A stretch of DNA of 64,000 nucleotides from contig NC_090020.1 of the NCBI RefSeq assembly GCF_036417845.1, positions 38,672,425 through 38,736,424 on the forward strand, in the 5' to 3' direction. Positions 15,289 through 49,600 of the stretch are shown here, one piece after another. The notes beneath the pieces were generated by a model. It saw nothing but the letters and a program-made list of their open reading frames with translations. It made no database searches and had not been told where the DNA came from. This DNA is from Apteryx mantelli. Taxonomy: Eukaryota; Chordata; Aves; Apterygiformes; Apterygidae. Within the stretch, counting starts at the first letter, position 1; each line of letters begins with the position of its first letter. The translations under genes were made by a program, and so were the position numbers.

Positions 15289-15951
15289 AAGAAAGATTAG
15301 AGCCCTAAAAATTCTCCAGCAAAGGTGAGGACAGCTATGGAGCTTGTCCCATCAGCAGCCTCACAAGATAGCTGGAAGGCTGGTTCACTGCAGTGATGCT
15401 GACTGTTCCAGGTGCTGCAAAAATCAGACAACTTCTTCTGCCTCCAGTTATCACCTGTGAAAAACAATAAAGGCCAAGCCCAGGCAAGGGAAAAGGAAAA
15501 AAGAAATTCCACTTCAATTTTAATTTTAATTCATGTGAGCACACATAAACCTACTGACTAGTTCGCTTCCTCTTCCATTATATCATGAAAGATGCTGTAG
15601 CAGGGGAAAAAAAAAGTCCAAAAAAAAAAAAAAAGGCATTTCACATGTTATACACTGCAAACTGAAATTACAGTAAAACAAGCTGAAGAGCAAACACACA
15701 TTTACTGACAAACAGAAGTCCCTGTACCACCCTTTTAGTTTACGATACAAAGAGCAGAGGTGCTCCCAAAGAGAGACCTCAAGACTAAAAGAATCAGGTT
15801 CGGGACTTGTTTTTTTTCCAGACAAGACAGACAGTTGGAGTATGTGCCAAATAAGTAACTGGACCAGGTAAATGTAATTCTGATAAAAACTGTTTACCAG
15901 CTATATTAAAAGATAAGCCTTTAAAATAGATACAATCATCTAGGAAAAACA

Positions 15952-15957
15952 TTTATT
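15952..15957 (-). terminator. PRRC1: Putative PRRC1 poly(A) signal (AATAAA on minus strand)
   Basis: This is the nearest canonical AATAAA I found on the minus strand downstream of the PRRC1 stop codon. It is followed on that strand by T- and GT-containing sequence that could act as a downstream element. It would give a 3' UTR of about 1.3 kb. A further AATAAA near 13.85 kb could serve a longer isoform, so the choice is an inference. Confidence 0.4.
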
Positions 15958-17282
15958 CAACTAATTTACAGAGGAAGCCAATTAAGGCAAAATATATTAC
16001 TTGGAAATAGACAGGCTTTCACTGGGTACAAATACAAGCTGGCTTAACAGTATATTGTATATAAAAGTGTCCTTTGAAAGCATTTAAGAAAGGTAAAGGC
16101 AGAACAATATAAGCTGAAAAAAAATTTTTTTAAGGCAAACAAAAATTATTTGTTCTTTGCTTTTAAAAAAGTATTTTTACCAAAATATTTTCTCTCACAA
16201 TTACTTCTGTATTTCTGAATAAAGATTTAAGATTGTGTGAGCATAGATAAAGCATTCTTAGCTATGAAAAACAGACACCAATGAAGACCTACATGAGAAA
16301 CAATGTGCCCATGACATCAAGAAAGGCATTTAAGATTTATAAATGTTTTAGAAAATCCAGGATAGCAAAGCAAGTGGTATAAATGTCACCATTTTCCACA
16401 TTAACTTGCTGATACACACAACTTGATAGAAGAAATTACATAATTCCATATAAAATATAAAGTTTGGAAATACTGGAGTAAATTATGTTGCTGGAACTGC
16501 AATACTGAGATAATTTCTTGTGTATGTGGTACCTGATCTAAAACCCACTGAAACAACTTGAAATTTGTCTAGTGTTTCAAAGGGAGATGAATTTCATCTC
16601 TGCTACAGAAGAGCTACATATAAAAAGAAAAAAGATGCAGCATGGAAAATAACAATTCAGAATTATTTGCCCAGACTTCAACCAGCTGAGCATGGATTTG
16701 TGCTCTTCCTCAGCAGCTCACTGTTAGATGTTTTAAAAATTCCTCAGCATCAGTCCCGAGAACTTATATACAGACACCAAACCTGTCAGGTGTAAAGTAC
16801 CACCTAAGCACAGACCAAAAGAAAATATCTAACACAGAAGGTAGTCTCTCCGGATTGAGATGCATATATATGTTATGCTTTCAACATGTTTATATTACTA
16901 ATACAATAGTAATAGCTAAACAATAGACCCCTTCTTTAAATATTTACTCAGTATGTTTTTAATATTTCAGCAAATGCCTATCAAGGTGTCAAACAACAGC
17001 ACATTCCATTTTACAAACTGTAATGCTATTTGTCCCAGTTATAAATATATCTGTTTGTTCTAATTTCTTCTTTTGTGAATGATATTGGAAATCACCTGGT
17101 TATTAAAAATTGGAATTGCTCATTTCCACTACTGGAAAGTACCTTCGATTCTTAAAAAGTAAAATACAGTTACAGGTAGATTACAAATCTGTGTTGTATC
17201 CGCTGAGAATTAGAATATGTAGCTTTCATTTCAACTCCAGAAACAAAAATAGTGTTCCTTAGTGTCACGGATCAGTCTTCTT
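15952..17282 (-). other. PRRC1: Putative PRRC1 3' UTR
   Basis: AT-rich sequence between the PRRC1 stop codon and the first canonical poly(A) signal on the same strand. No open frame here resembles a protein family. The extent depends on which poly(A) signal is used; 3' RNA-seq would settle it. Confidence 0.45.
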
Positions 17283-38723
<21,441 letters not shown>

Positions 38724-39360
38724 TTTCCTTCAGCTACAAAAACCTGCAAGGAAAAAAAAAAGCCTATCTTAAGAAAAAAGACAAAAGATTTTTAATTAAA
38801 ACATGAAGGTCACAGAGCACAGTGATCTGTATTCCTGAACAGGACTGGTGATTCAAATACCAACCCTGGGGGGGAAAAAAAAAAATTGGCCTCCAGCACA
38901 ATATGTCTCAGTTCCCCTGTACCTTCCCTTCATTTTTAGCACTGTGATAATATTTCAAATTCCAAGCCTCTTTCTAAAAAATCCTACTGCACATGCTCGG
39001 TTACTGTTACTAATATCTTCTGGTAGTATTTAGATAAGCAACACTAGAGAAGTAATTACACACCACAAAATCCAATCCCATTTTAAGGAAAATCTAATAA
39101 CCGGGTAGTATTTTGTTGCATTAGTGAACTGCAGCAATCTGAACAGTGATGTGATATTTTCAGAGCCAGGGCATGAAAGGATGCAAGCTGTGACAAAAGA
39201 GAGGACCAAAGCCTCCCCCTTCTGGCAGCAGAGAACCACAAGACCAGCTCTACTATCCAGGGAGCCACAGCCTTCCAAGGCTTTGCAATTTCACCAGATG
39301 CTCCTGGATATCACCCCTCCGGGCCCAAGCACCTCACTAAACATCACCAATAGCCTCAGC

Positions 39361-39432
39361 AGCACAGCTGGGAACCAGTCCAGGAGTCCTGACTCTGACC
39401 TAACCTTTAATCATGACCTTGCCTACCTTAAA
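39361..39432 (+). repeat. Possible MIR-like fragment
   Basis: The stretch AGCTGGGAACCAGTCCAGGA, followed by GTCCTGACTCTGACCTAACC, resembles the 'gctgggaattgaacccaggagtcctgactcc...taacc' tail of sauropsid MIR-type SINEs. It is short and recalled from memory. Confidence 0.35.
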
Positions 39433-42400
39433 GAAGCAGTACTTTGGGGTCAGCTATACTGATCCCCAGAAATGCCACAATGAAACCAGCTGAAATGTAT
39501 TTTAAACATGAACAAAATTGCACTGAAATTGATTTATCATGAAGGCTTAAGAATATCACACTGAATGAGTTAAACTTGTTCAAGTCTTCCATAGAGACAA
39601 TTCCTATGAAACCCAAATACCCTACTAGTCTGGTGACAGTATAAGAAATTAAAACAAATGAAAAATTCAGGTCTTATTTTGCAGGCTACATAATGGTGGC
39701 AGTATCTTAACATCTTAGAGAAAACCTTAAAAATCCACTGCTTCTAAAAAAGTAAGGCTATATGCTTATTTAAAAAAATATATATATAAAGGTGTGGGTA
39801 GAAAAAAAAAAAGAGGAAAAAATGAAGACTTCCTTTCATTAACACCTGGAAATTTTTGTTCTTCAGTGCAGAGGCAGCAAACAAAAAAATCTTGCCTCCT
39901 CCCAAATCTTGTAAACTGGACAGCAGTGATTTAGATCCTGCCCTAAGGTAACAATTCTTAAGGGAATTCTAATGAAATAAAAATCCTATATAAAGTAATT
40001 ATATGTATGAAAAATAGAGAGGCTCAATAAACATCTTCCACAATATCCATTACGTCAGCAGCTCCTGAGGACTGCCAGCTTATTCCTTTAACAATTTAAA
40101 GAGGAAAAGGCTCAGATAATGTTCTGAGTAAAAATACCCATGTGTATATAAAAAAACAACCACTTAAAAATTACAGTTTTTTTCCTCTCTCTCTCTAAGG
40201 AAAAAAAATCCTCATGGCCAAGGGTTTTTTTCTGCTGTTGTTGTTCTAAATGTACATGCAGCTTAAGTTTAAGCTGAAAAAAAGTTCATACTGTTGTTAC
40301 CACGTTGAAAAAGGCAAACAGTAGGATATCACTATTAGTCTCAGGCTTACAAAACTTCTCAACAACAAGTGAAAGCATCAAAACCACATAGAAGCAAATT
40401 CTAATCCCTCTGACAAGTATACTTTGCATAAGTGAGTCAAAACTAAATGTTTGAGCCCAGCCCCACAAAGCAAGTAGGTACAGTTTACGTGCAGTACCTT
40501 TCATGCAAGCTCTATGACAGATAGATTTTAGGTTGTGAGAACCTCTTAAATTCCATTTAAAAGCTTCTCTTCAAACAGGATGGAAGGAAGGGTCAGTAAT
40601 TGCCTTGTGGGGAATGGACTGTCCTTTCAGGATTTGTACATCTGTCTTCTTATCCCCTAGAAAAGAACTGCACTTGGTCTTCCGTTAAACTTTACTAAGC
40701 GGAAGAATTTGTAATGATAAGATTGTCTTTTTAATCAAATTACATGAGTTTACATTCCCCCATAAAAAGCATTTCTAAAGCCATTTTTCTTCCAATTATA
40801 CACTGCAAAGCAAGAAAGAATTTTCCATTGTGCAACTGAAGTCCTCACCGACCAAAAACTCCTAGGAACGTTTTATTTTATCAAGGCTCTGTAATCTGTT
40901 GCTTGATTTCAGCTAATGCCATGATTAAAAGCTGTTGATAGGTGCTTTCTTCTTAAAATAAATACCGTGTCCATGTGGAATGACCAAAAAGGCTCCATGG
41001 AGCTGCTTTTCAAAAATTCCATAGGGAATCTTTTTCAAAGCTTCCTAGAGCAATTAGAGGTTCAAGTTGTGACCAGCCCAGGCCCCAAGCATCCCTCCCC
41101 CTCTTACCCCCCCAACCTGACATCTGGAAAAGTAGGAGCAAGTAGAAATGTAGCTAGAATCTGCAGTTCCTTTTCTCTTTTGCCTTTTACAGAAGAAAAG
41201 TGAAGTGAGTATTAAATAGATACAGCACTACCCACCCAAATTTGCAAAATTATGAGTCAGTTTCTAAAATATAATGATAAAAAAGTCACAGAACTGACTT
41301 AAGAGGTCAAATTAAAAAAAAAAAAAAAAGTAGTTTCCTATTTTCTCCTCTCATTTGTAAGCCTTTGTGCGAAAGCCAACCATCTCTAAGCACAGCCTGG
41401 CCAGGATATGGAAGCTTGAGAGGGGAATCCCAGCAACTGCAGGGTCTAGCTCTGTTCTCTTGGACTTGGCAGCTCTGGGTACGTGGCACTGGGCAGTGTC
41501 GCCCAGTAGGCTGGGTACATTCAGAATGGTGCCCAGTCAGAAGGGTATGTTGTCTCCCTACTGTCTTACATTTTATCCTTTAACCCTAATACACCGTTTC
41601 CTCTTTCATGTGCTGTCCAATACAACATTTGTTTTTTCCCCCACTAGCTGGAGAAGAAAAGACCTTTCCCTACCCTTCAGGTGGAAGGGCTGACAAATTC
41701 CTTTGCTCTCTCAAATAACTAACATACAACCACACTAGCCTGTAGTATTTTCCTCCCTCTCTCAACCTTTTTCCTTCATTCATTTCCCTTTCCATCCCTC
41801 CACTCCAATTAGAGGTCCCTGAAGCCTAAACTCTCTGTTCAGCTCACCAACCCCCTTGCATTTTCTGTCAGCTCCTATTGCTTGATTCCCCCCTGCTGCG
41901 AGATACTCTTTTGCACCTCTAAGCAGTTTTGAGATATAAAAAAAAAACACAGCAAGTTATGGATACAGAAAAAACAAGATCTTTGAGAAACTTCAGACAC
42001 CAACCAAATGCATTGTAAAATTATGAGCTGGCAGGAACTAACACTGAGCCCACGGAAATAACAGGTTTCTAAACACAGAATTCTCAACATAAGACTTTTG
42101 TAGTCTGCATGTTCCCCACAAATAGACAAACAATTCTAAAAAAATAAGGTGAAGGAGAAAGATAAGACATAGGAGAGGAGAACACATGAAAGTAAAGGAA
42201 AGCAAAGAGTACAATTAATGTAACTGAAAGCCAATAGCCTCACCATGTCAAAAGAATTCAGCATCATATACCATTAAAACCAGTCCTGCAGGACATATGG
42301 GTTAGCACTTAAGTCTAACTGGGCTACCCAAATCCAGTTATATGTGAGATATTGGGAAGCATAAGGGTGGGAGAGGACCAGGAAGAGAACTAGCAAACCA

Positions 42401-44267
42401 CAGACTTAAAGCATTCAGTCCACAACAAAGTTTCCAATGAGGGTCCTTAGGGGAGTTGCAGGGAAGAAGTTTCCTAGTTAAAATCAGCCTCCAAATCCTT
42501 ACTGAGTGCTGGGTCTGGAGCTGGCCTGTCTTTTTAATGATTTCATCTTAAAAAGTGTATCATTCTTACATCCCAAGCCACAAATGCATAACTAGCAGCC
42601 GCTAACCTCTGAAAATTAAGCTTCACTTCTTAAGGATGTGAATCCTTTAAATACTGTGATTCCTTAAATCTTTACAGAAAGGCACAATAAGAGTTTCTGC
42701 TTTTATACAAAATAAGGTTTTTATTGTTTCTAACTTACTGCAAAACATTGTTCATTATAGCCAGCCACGCTACAAATCTGCAGTCTACTTGTTTACTCAA
42801 AAAACACTGAATTTCCTAGTTAATGTGCAACTTGCCAAATTCTTAGTTCTTTCCTCCTTTCTCATCTAATGCTGCTTTTTCGTCACCAATGATTTTCAAA
42901 CAAACATTGCCACTTGATGTAATAGATACAGGTATAAAACTGACTTACACACAAAAAGCTAAAAAACCCATAGTCCCTTGTCGCCAACTAGAAAACCTCA
43001 ACTTACTAAATCCAAAAGACAAAGGATTGAAAATCTGAGAGGAGCAAATTGAAGCATGTACAATTAGGTGAAATTAGAGCAGCACTGCCATCTACTGATA
43101 TGTGATCAGAAGTTCACCTCATGAGTTTGATAAATCTCACATTTAATTAGAAGCAAATCTTGTCTTACGCTTATACGGAAGTAAAAAAGAAGGGATATGG
43201 TAAACAGATTAATAGAAAAAACACAGAAAAAGCACATTCCAAATAATTATTGACCCTTAAAATAATCCCTTTAAGAAGCAGAAGCATGAATTTTGCTAGG
43301 CTTCCATCAATTAGTTGGCAAAAAATCTGTGTCAGAACTAATGAGGATGCACTAGGGACAACGTTTAACCCTCCCATTATACTAATATGCCCTATGCACA
43401 AGGTTGCACTGATAACTATGTTTTAATGATTCTCACCAGCCAAATTTCAGTCATAACTCTACTTTCCAAAAGTAGAACCTGCATATGCTCAAGGAGAAAA
43501 ACAGGCTAAAGTTCAGACTGGAAAAGTTTAATAGAGATTGCATTAAAAGCAGAAAAGAAATAATTTGATTTAGAGACTAAACAGCTGAACTGGCAATCAG
43601 TCATCTTTTGACTTCAGTTTAATACGAAGTGATTAAATTTGCTCTAACATTTTGCAGTAATCTCAGTGACATAACCATACTTCAAAAGCATTCTTCAGGT
43701 TATTACTCTAAACTATAGAAGTTGACAGCTAACAATAAGATTACTTACAAATGAAGATTAGCAGATTTCACAAGGATAAAAAGTGCACTGTCTACAAATC
43801 AGTCATACCTCACAGTTTACAGTGAGGCCACATTTTCAATAGTCATCTTTAATTAACCCCTTTTTGTATTTCAATAGATGTTCCTGCTACTAAAAAAACT
43901 CACAATAAACTTAAGAGCCCTAAGAGGCAAAATTATTCTCCAAATAGAAAGAGATAGAAACAGACAGGACAGAAAAAACACAGAAGACTAAATTAAAATG
44001 CTGTTAAACTTCTCATCTTTCATCATAACAAGCATAACTAAATTAAACAGAAGTGCAAAACAGTACTGCTTATACACTCTGGTAATGGCTAAACACAAGT
44101 TGACGGCTTGCCAGACCAAGCAGCAATCATGTATTTATTTATTAGAACAAATCAACTGTTAGGAGCCATTCCCAAAGCAGCAGCCACTTCAAATAAAATG
44201 TTTTGTCCTAGGTCACAATAACTCAGAGATCCAGAGTCACATACTTCCAGAGAACAGGAGAGAGGTT

Positions 44268-44289
44268 GGGGGGGGGGGGGAGGGGGAGG
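44268..44289 (+). repeat. G13-A-G5 purine run
   Basis: G13, A, G5, then AGGA-type purines, flanked by A/G-rich sequence. It has G-quadruplex potential on the strand antisense to PRRC1, in its first intron. Confidence 0.8.
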
Positions 44290-45858
44290 AAAAAAGCCCA
44301 AGAAGGCGTAAGATGCCAATAAAAGAGACTTAAAACACAGTAACCTGGAAGAGAGCAAGAAAGAAAACAGACAAAAGAAGACAGCAGCTATTAAAGATGG
44401 TGTGAAACTGACTGCCAATCAAAATGGCAACATGCACGTGCCTACACACACAAAGAGCCAAACCGCTAGTATATTAAAGTTTCATCTGAAAAATCCTCAC
44501 TTTGGTTTGTTTTGTTTTAAAATGGGAGAGAACAAAGCAGGGGATAAAACTTTCTTCTGCTTCCCGTTAAATGCAGGCACATCCCAGGGAATATACGAAG
44601 CCTCACTGAAGCCAAAGGACATACAGAGATCACTGGTTTCACCACCTGGTGACTTGTCCTAAAGCCCAAAGCCTTAAAGAGAAGCAGAATAAAGTTGGAG
44701 CAAAATCTTCCTATACAAGTTCTATTTTCATAGCATAGATGATGTTAGTCAAGACAACCACAACACTTTTTTTTTTTTTTTTAAAAGGTATCTGTTTACC
44801 AAACAGTATCTAGTAGGCCTCAGACCCATGACAGCACCAGGAAAGTCTGAAATACCGGCATACCAGAATGGCTTGTCCCTTTCTCAAAAACTATCAGAGA
44901 TATCATATTTTATAGATAGCATAAAAACTAGAAGTTCAATTTTAAGGGATACACAAATTAGTCATTTTTACATTTCTAAAAGCTTTCTAATCTGAGAATT
45001 ATTTTATTTCCAAGATTTTTTCCCAGGTACCACATCCAAAGTTCAGGACTTGTTCCAGATCACATGCACATTTATTATCAAACTTTTACTGGGCAGTATC
45101 ACAAAGATGATTTGGCTCCACAGACCACTTTGTTCCAGACAGCTGATAACCACAGTTAAAGAACTGCTGATTTAGTATACAATGACATCACATATGACTC
45201 TACGTTATAGTATCAAAGAAGCAGCTAAACAAAACCACGTACATCCTACCAATTTGAAGCAATAGCTATACCACATCATGTGATGTAACAGCTTCAGCAC
45301 TTTCAGGTTTTCTCCCCCCCCACCAAACCCACCTTTTTTCATGTGACAATGAAAATTTTGAATAGATAAATCAAGGGCAAATCACTTCAATGATGCCTCC
45401 AGAGTCCATAATAAACCTGCTGAAGCAGCACTTCCATCAGATACCAACAAATCCTCGAAGGCAAGAATTTCCACTGTCAGTCACACTAACACAAGCTGAA
45501 ACCACACGGGTTTAGCAGGATCAGCACTTCTATCCTTAGCTGAGAGGCAAGAGTGCAGCCCTAGGGCCAGGCATCCAAGCTCTCCACCCAGCGCCTGGAG
45601 GAAGTCACATAGTTCACAAGGTGACTCACAGGAGCAGAGCAAGATATGCGACCTAGCAGGATGCCACGACCAGCCAACGGGAAGTTCTGAAGAGTGCAGA
45701 TACGGGTGTTTGCAATGCCACCACGCACTAAGGCAGCAAGGAGATGTGCCCCACTGCAAGGGGGCAGACCTGCAATCACAACCCCCAGCCCCCAGCCTTA
45801 CGACAAGCCCCTAAGTGTGCTCTTTCAGCCAGGACAGGGGCTGCTGCTTCCCTTCAAG

Positions 45859-45879
45859 AAAAAAAAAAAAAAAAAAAAA
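45859..45879. repeat. Poly(A) run, 21 bp
   Basis: An uninterrupted A-run immediately outside the CpG island boundary, in PRRC1 intron 1. Confidence 0.9.
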
Positions 45880-46406
45880 GTAGTGTATCATAACAACAGG
45901 AATAAACCAGAGTGCCCGGGGCAGGCCCCAGCCTCCCCTCCAGGCCCGGGGCAGGTGAGGTGCCGACAGGGCGCCCCCGAGGTGCGTTGCCCGAGGGGCA
46001 CAGCGCCCCGCGGGGCTCCCGGCGCGGCTCCCAGGGCCCGGCCCGGGGCCTCTACACTCGCACCGATACTCGCAGGCACTCACACTCACACCGACACACG
46101 CAGAGTCGGGCCAGCGCGGACCCCCGCTGCCCCCCACCGCTCCGGCCCCAACGGCTAAGCAACAGCCGCACCAGCACCCCGCGCGCGGCACAGAAGCCGC
46201 CGCGCGCCGGCCGCCCCCTGCCTGCCTGCCTCCGCCGCGGCCTCGCAGAGCCCCCGCGCTGCACCGCAGCGTCTCCCGCCCCAACGGCCCGGGCGGCCGC
46301 GTTCGCCTCGCGTCGCGATGGAGCCGCAGCCCGGGCGCCGCCGGCAATGAATAAGGCACCGACCAGCTCCGCCGCGGACTACAGCCCCCAGCAGCCGTAG
46401 CGGCGC

Positions 46407-46418
46407 TGCGCACGCGCC
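46407..46418. promoter_or_regulatory. NRF1-like site (TGCGCACGCGCC)
   Basis: Fits the NRF1 consensus YGCGCAYGCGCR except at the last position. It lies in the CpG island about 120 bp into intron 1 of PRRC1. Motif match only; occupancy is unknown. Confidence 0.5.
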
Positions 46419-46538
46419 CCGCGCCGCCGCCGCCACCGCCCTGCACTGCCACGTCTGCCGCCGCCCGGCGTTCCTAGCGACGCGGCTGGCCCCGCTCCTC
46501 CCCGCCGCTGCCCGTCCCGCCGCGCTGCCGCCACGCAC

Positions 46539-46665
46539 CTGGGCGCCCCGGGCTGCGGGTCCTTCAGCCCGCGGGAGGTGGTGGTGGGAGGCGCCGCGTC
46601 GCGGCCGGCGTGTCCCCGGCGCTGCTCGCTCCCTGCCTCCAAGATGGCGGCGGCGGGGAGCCGGA
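46539..46665 (-). other. PRRC1: PRRC1 exon 1, non-coding 5' UTR exon
   Basis: On the minus strand, CpG-island sequence ends in CCCAG|GTGCGTGG, a good donor, at 46539. It pairs with the exon 2 acceptor, which starts 20 nt before the ATG. The transcription start is not determined; about 46660 is inferred from a CCGCCATCTTGG element, which is often found just downstream of TATA-less start sites. No in-frame start codon upstream of exon 2 is required. Confidence 0.65.
46639..46650 (-). promoter_or_regulatory. PRRC1: YY1-type element (CCGCCATCTTGG)
   Basis: The minus strand reads CCGCCATCTTGG, the core of the YY1 promoter motif. This commonly sits within the first tens of bases of housekeeping transcripts, so it marks the probable PRRC1 start region and direction. 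Confidence 0.6.
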
Positions 46666-49600
46666 CGCCCCTTTGCCACGTTCGCGGGCGGTCCCCGGGG
46701 AGGGGCCGCGGTGCGCGCGGGCGGGGCGGAGCGGCCTAACGAACTCCGCCCAGCGCGCGCGGGGGAAGGCGGGGCCGCTCAACGGACGCCGCGTGGGGGG
46801 GGAGGGCGACCCAGCGGTCTCCGCCCGGCGCGTGCTGGCCGTGCGCGCCGCAAGGGAGCTCAGTCTCATCCTCGTCCCGAATCGGGGCGGATTTACGAGC
46901 ACGGAGCTACCAAGAGGTGGGGCCCGAGTGTCGTAGCTGAAGGGGAATTGGGGCTGGGCACCGAGGAGAGGCCCTGCCGGCTGAGGATGGCTCCGGTGCT
47001 GGGCTGTGGGTCTGGTACCTCAGCGTGAGCGAGGCCGAGTCCCGATGGGGAGCTGTCAGAGCACCTGGAAAAAGTGCGGGCATGGATGGGGAAGAAATCC
47101 CTGCAAAGCTCCTCGTAGGGAACGTAGAGAGGAGCTTGCAAGGGAAAAACATCCTGGTTAAGCGTCTGAGGAGCAAACTCCTTTCTGTTTTCAAGTGGCA
47201 GTTTGAGTCGTTGTGCCAAAACAAGCATTAGTTAATGCAAGCACGAAAAGTTTTTCATTTTGGTCTTGCCTTAGGCTCATACCTAGGTAATGCCATCAAC
47301 TTCATGCGTTTAAATAGCCCCATTGCCTTCTTTTTCTGACTTCTAGTTGCACAAAATTAGATGATGCAGTTGAATTTTACAGCTGTTACAACAAACCAGC
47401 AGACACCTTATATTTTCCTAGGGTTCTAATTATGAGAAATTAAGTTTTAGTTACTATAGTGGAAAAACATAACCATGAATGGTTGCATGATCTGATTTTA
47501 ATATGTGAATAATGAGATACTAAAATTGTATCTGAAGAGCCTCTTTACTGTGTCTCATCAGTATCACAGCTTGGACATGTTTCAGCCACACGTCTGTGTA
47601 ACCTTCAGCAGTGGGTCATAATTAATGTTGATCTTCCATGTTGAGTTCTGAAATGCTGGAGAACAATATCTATTGTTAGATTATTATACAATAACATAAT
47701 AGGGGGACCTAATAATTTGGTATAAAGTTTAACTTACAGCATGGTATGCTAGAAGTTTGTAAAAAACATTGGTTTTAATCAGAAAAAAAAATTGCCAGTG
47801 CAATAGGGAAATTCTTCAGAAAAAGACTGAGGAATCTGGAGCCATTGAACCAAATGAAAATCTTAACATACTTTTTATTTCTGTAAGAATCACCATTACT
47901 TGTTCCATCTTAGTTCAGTAATAAAAAACTAGCAAAGTGCATCAGTGGAACTAAATTTTACTTACTCCTTGAATATTTCCCCTTTTTTGTCTGAATCAAA
48001 TTGTGTCTGTCAAGTGGAAAAGAGGATGCAAAAATACAGTCTTCCTTACAAATGTGATATGGAAAATCCTGTATCATGCACAGAGTTTCAAGAGACAGTT
48101 CTCTGCCTCTCAATGCAAAGCTTGCCCTTCCACTTTGCACTAGCCCCTGAGAACTTGCTCTCTCACTGAGGACATACTATCAGTGCTTTTGTTACTATCT
48201 CATGTGTCCGAGCTGCTTTTTCTGTTGTCTTCCTTGCCCCCACTCCCCCTTGGCAGAAGGCCAGTCAGTCAAGAGCCACTGAGTTGAATTTGCCCTTGTC
48301 TTTGGCTGCAACTTGCCAGTATTTTAGCTAATTGCTAAATAAAAGACCATTTAATTAGTCCCTCATTTAGCCTAAAGGGAAGACATGCCTATCATTTTTC
48401 AGCATGCTTTGTGATTATTCAAAGGTTAAGTATAAACTCACCAGGAACTTCCCACAATTTGTCATGACACTGATGAGATGACTGAATAAAATAATTTTGT
48501 AAATCAAGACTTTGCACACTACATTCTTCAGAAACCATTCCTAATGTTTTATTTTATCGCCCTAAATCTGTCTTTGTACCAACTCTTTGGTTACCAGCTT
48601 AATTAACAGCATGTCCTTGAAACGATTTCCAGCATTTAGGAATGTAAATCTTATATTTGCTTAGTCTAGTTTTTTTCAAAACTGCTTCCATACTTTGGAA
48701 CTTATCTTCATAAGTCTTGTCATTCCCATTATGAAATGGTATAGTGAACACACAAAAAAATGGTTATAATTACCTCTATAAAGTACTTAAAAACCCTGCC
48801 TTAAAGCAACTATCAATTAAATGGTTCAGGAAACATCTTTCCCCCACCCCTTTTCAATAACACATTTTTTTCTTTGATTTGCTCTAATGCAAGCAGGCTT
48901 TTCAATACTCTGATGACAATGGTTTTGTGATGGTCCAGATATTTTGTGGGAATGAAAAAAATATAAAAAATAACTGCCGCTCTGTCTAAAGTGCACTGTA
49001 TGTTTGTTTAAGGTGTTGACCATAAATGCAGATACACAGCTGCAGGAACGACCTAAGCAACAATACCCTCCATCCTGCGTGGTCTCTTGCATCTCGATGC
49101 CAGGGCTTCCCTCTCTCCTCCCAGTGAGCGGATAAGATGTAACTGGAGTGGTCAGAAGGACAGCGGCTGTGACGCCTTCAGCAATGCACCCCCCCCAGCA
49201 CAGCTGGCACAGGCTGAGGTATTCTCTTATCCTCCCAAAGCAAGTAGCTGAGGGGAGCTAGAAGAGTACTTCACTGATGATTGTGTCATCTGTCTTGATT
49301 TTATGCGATAGACTGTAATTGCAGACTAGAGCCGTTAGAGGTTTGACATTATTTCCTTCATTGCAGCAGTTGAACTGAACACTCTTAACTGGCCTGGGAC
49401 AGTGATACTCCTCATGGGCTTCACTTAGTCTTTGGCTCTCCTTGCTCCTCTGGTCACGGGAAGCTTGAAGCATAATCAAGTAAGTATTCAAGAGGATATT
49501 TTAAAGCCATTAATTTAGCACATTTTTAAACACACTGAAAGCTTTAAAAACACAATCTTTTCCAATATGTTTGTTTGCTGCTCTGCTCTGTAGAGGCAGC

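Larger units (their letters stand above)
1..15951. other. Intergenic region downstream of PRRC1, no gene recognised
   Basis: This 16-kb stretch lies beyond the likely PRRC1 poly(A) site. Open frames are all short (about 100 codons or fewer), occur on both strands and show no family I recognise. I saw no convincing exon with flanking splice sites. It holds only simple repeats: an A/CA-rich tract near 4.77 kb, C-rich runs near 6.11 kb, a T-run at 10.27 kb, an A-run near 15.62 kb and an AGG array at 15.27 kb. Local GC-rich patches near 6.3-6.5 kb and 14.0-14.2 kb remain unexplained. In human the next gene on this side is CTXN3; nothing resembling it is visible here. Confidence 0.6.
38744..46538 (-). 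other. PRRC1: PRRC1 intron 1
   Basis: A 7.8-kb first intron between the non-coding first exon and the start-codon exon. It includes a possible MIR-like piece near 39.37-39.43 kb, a 16-bp A-run at 41.31 kb, a purine/G-run at 44268-44289, a T-run at 44.77 kb, an A-run at 45859-45879 and the downstream half of the CpG island. No internal gene is recognised. Confidence 0.8.
45905..46985. promoter_or_regulatory. PRRC1: CpG island over PRRC1 promoter and first exon
   Basis: An abrupt shift to GC-rich, CpG-dense sequence in an otherwise AT-rich window. It covers the non-coding first exon, its donor and about 300 bp of upstream sequence. There are GGGCGG/CCGCCC (Sp1-type) boxes near 46.72 and 46.75-46.77 kb. 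The module CCGCCCAGCGCGCG near 46.75 kb has a near copy CCGCCCGGCGCG near 46.82 kb. No TATA box is evident, as expected for a housekeeping promoter. The long open frames on both strands here follow from base composition. Confidence 0.9.

Noticed and set aside
1-15951. CTXN3, the next gene beyond PRRC1 in human
   Set aside because: No open frame in this stretch resembles a cortexin; the gene is probably outside the window.
45694-46936. Long Arg/Ala/Gly/Pro-rich open frames on both strands (up to 213 codons)
   Set aside because: The CpG island is nearly free of stop codons because of its GC content. Frames overlap on both strands and have no domain. The segment is explained by the PRRC1 promoter and non-coding exon.
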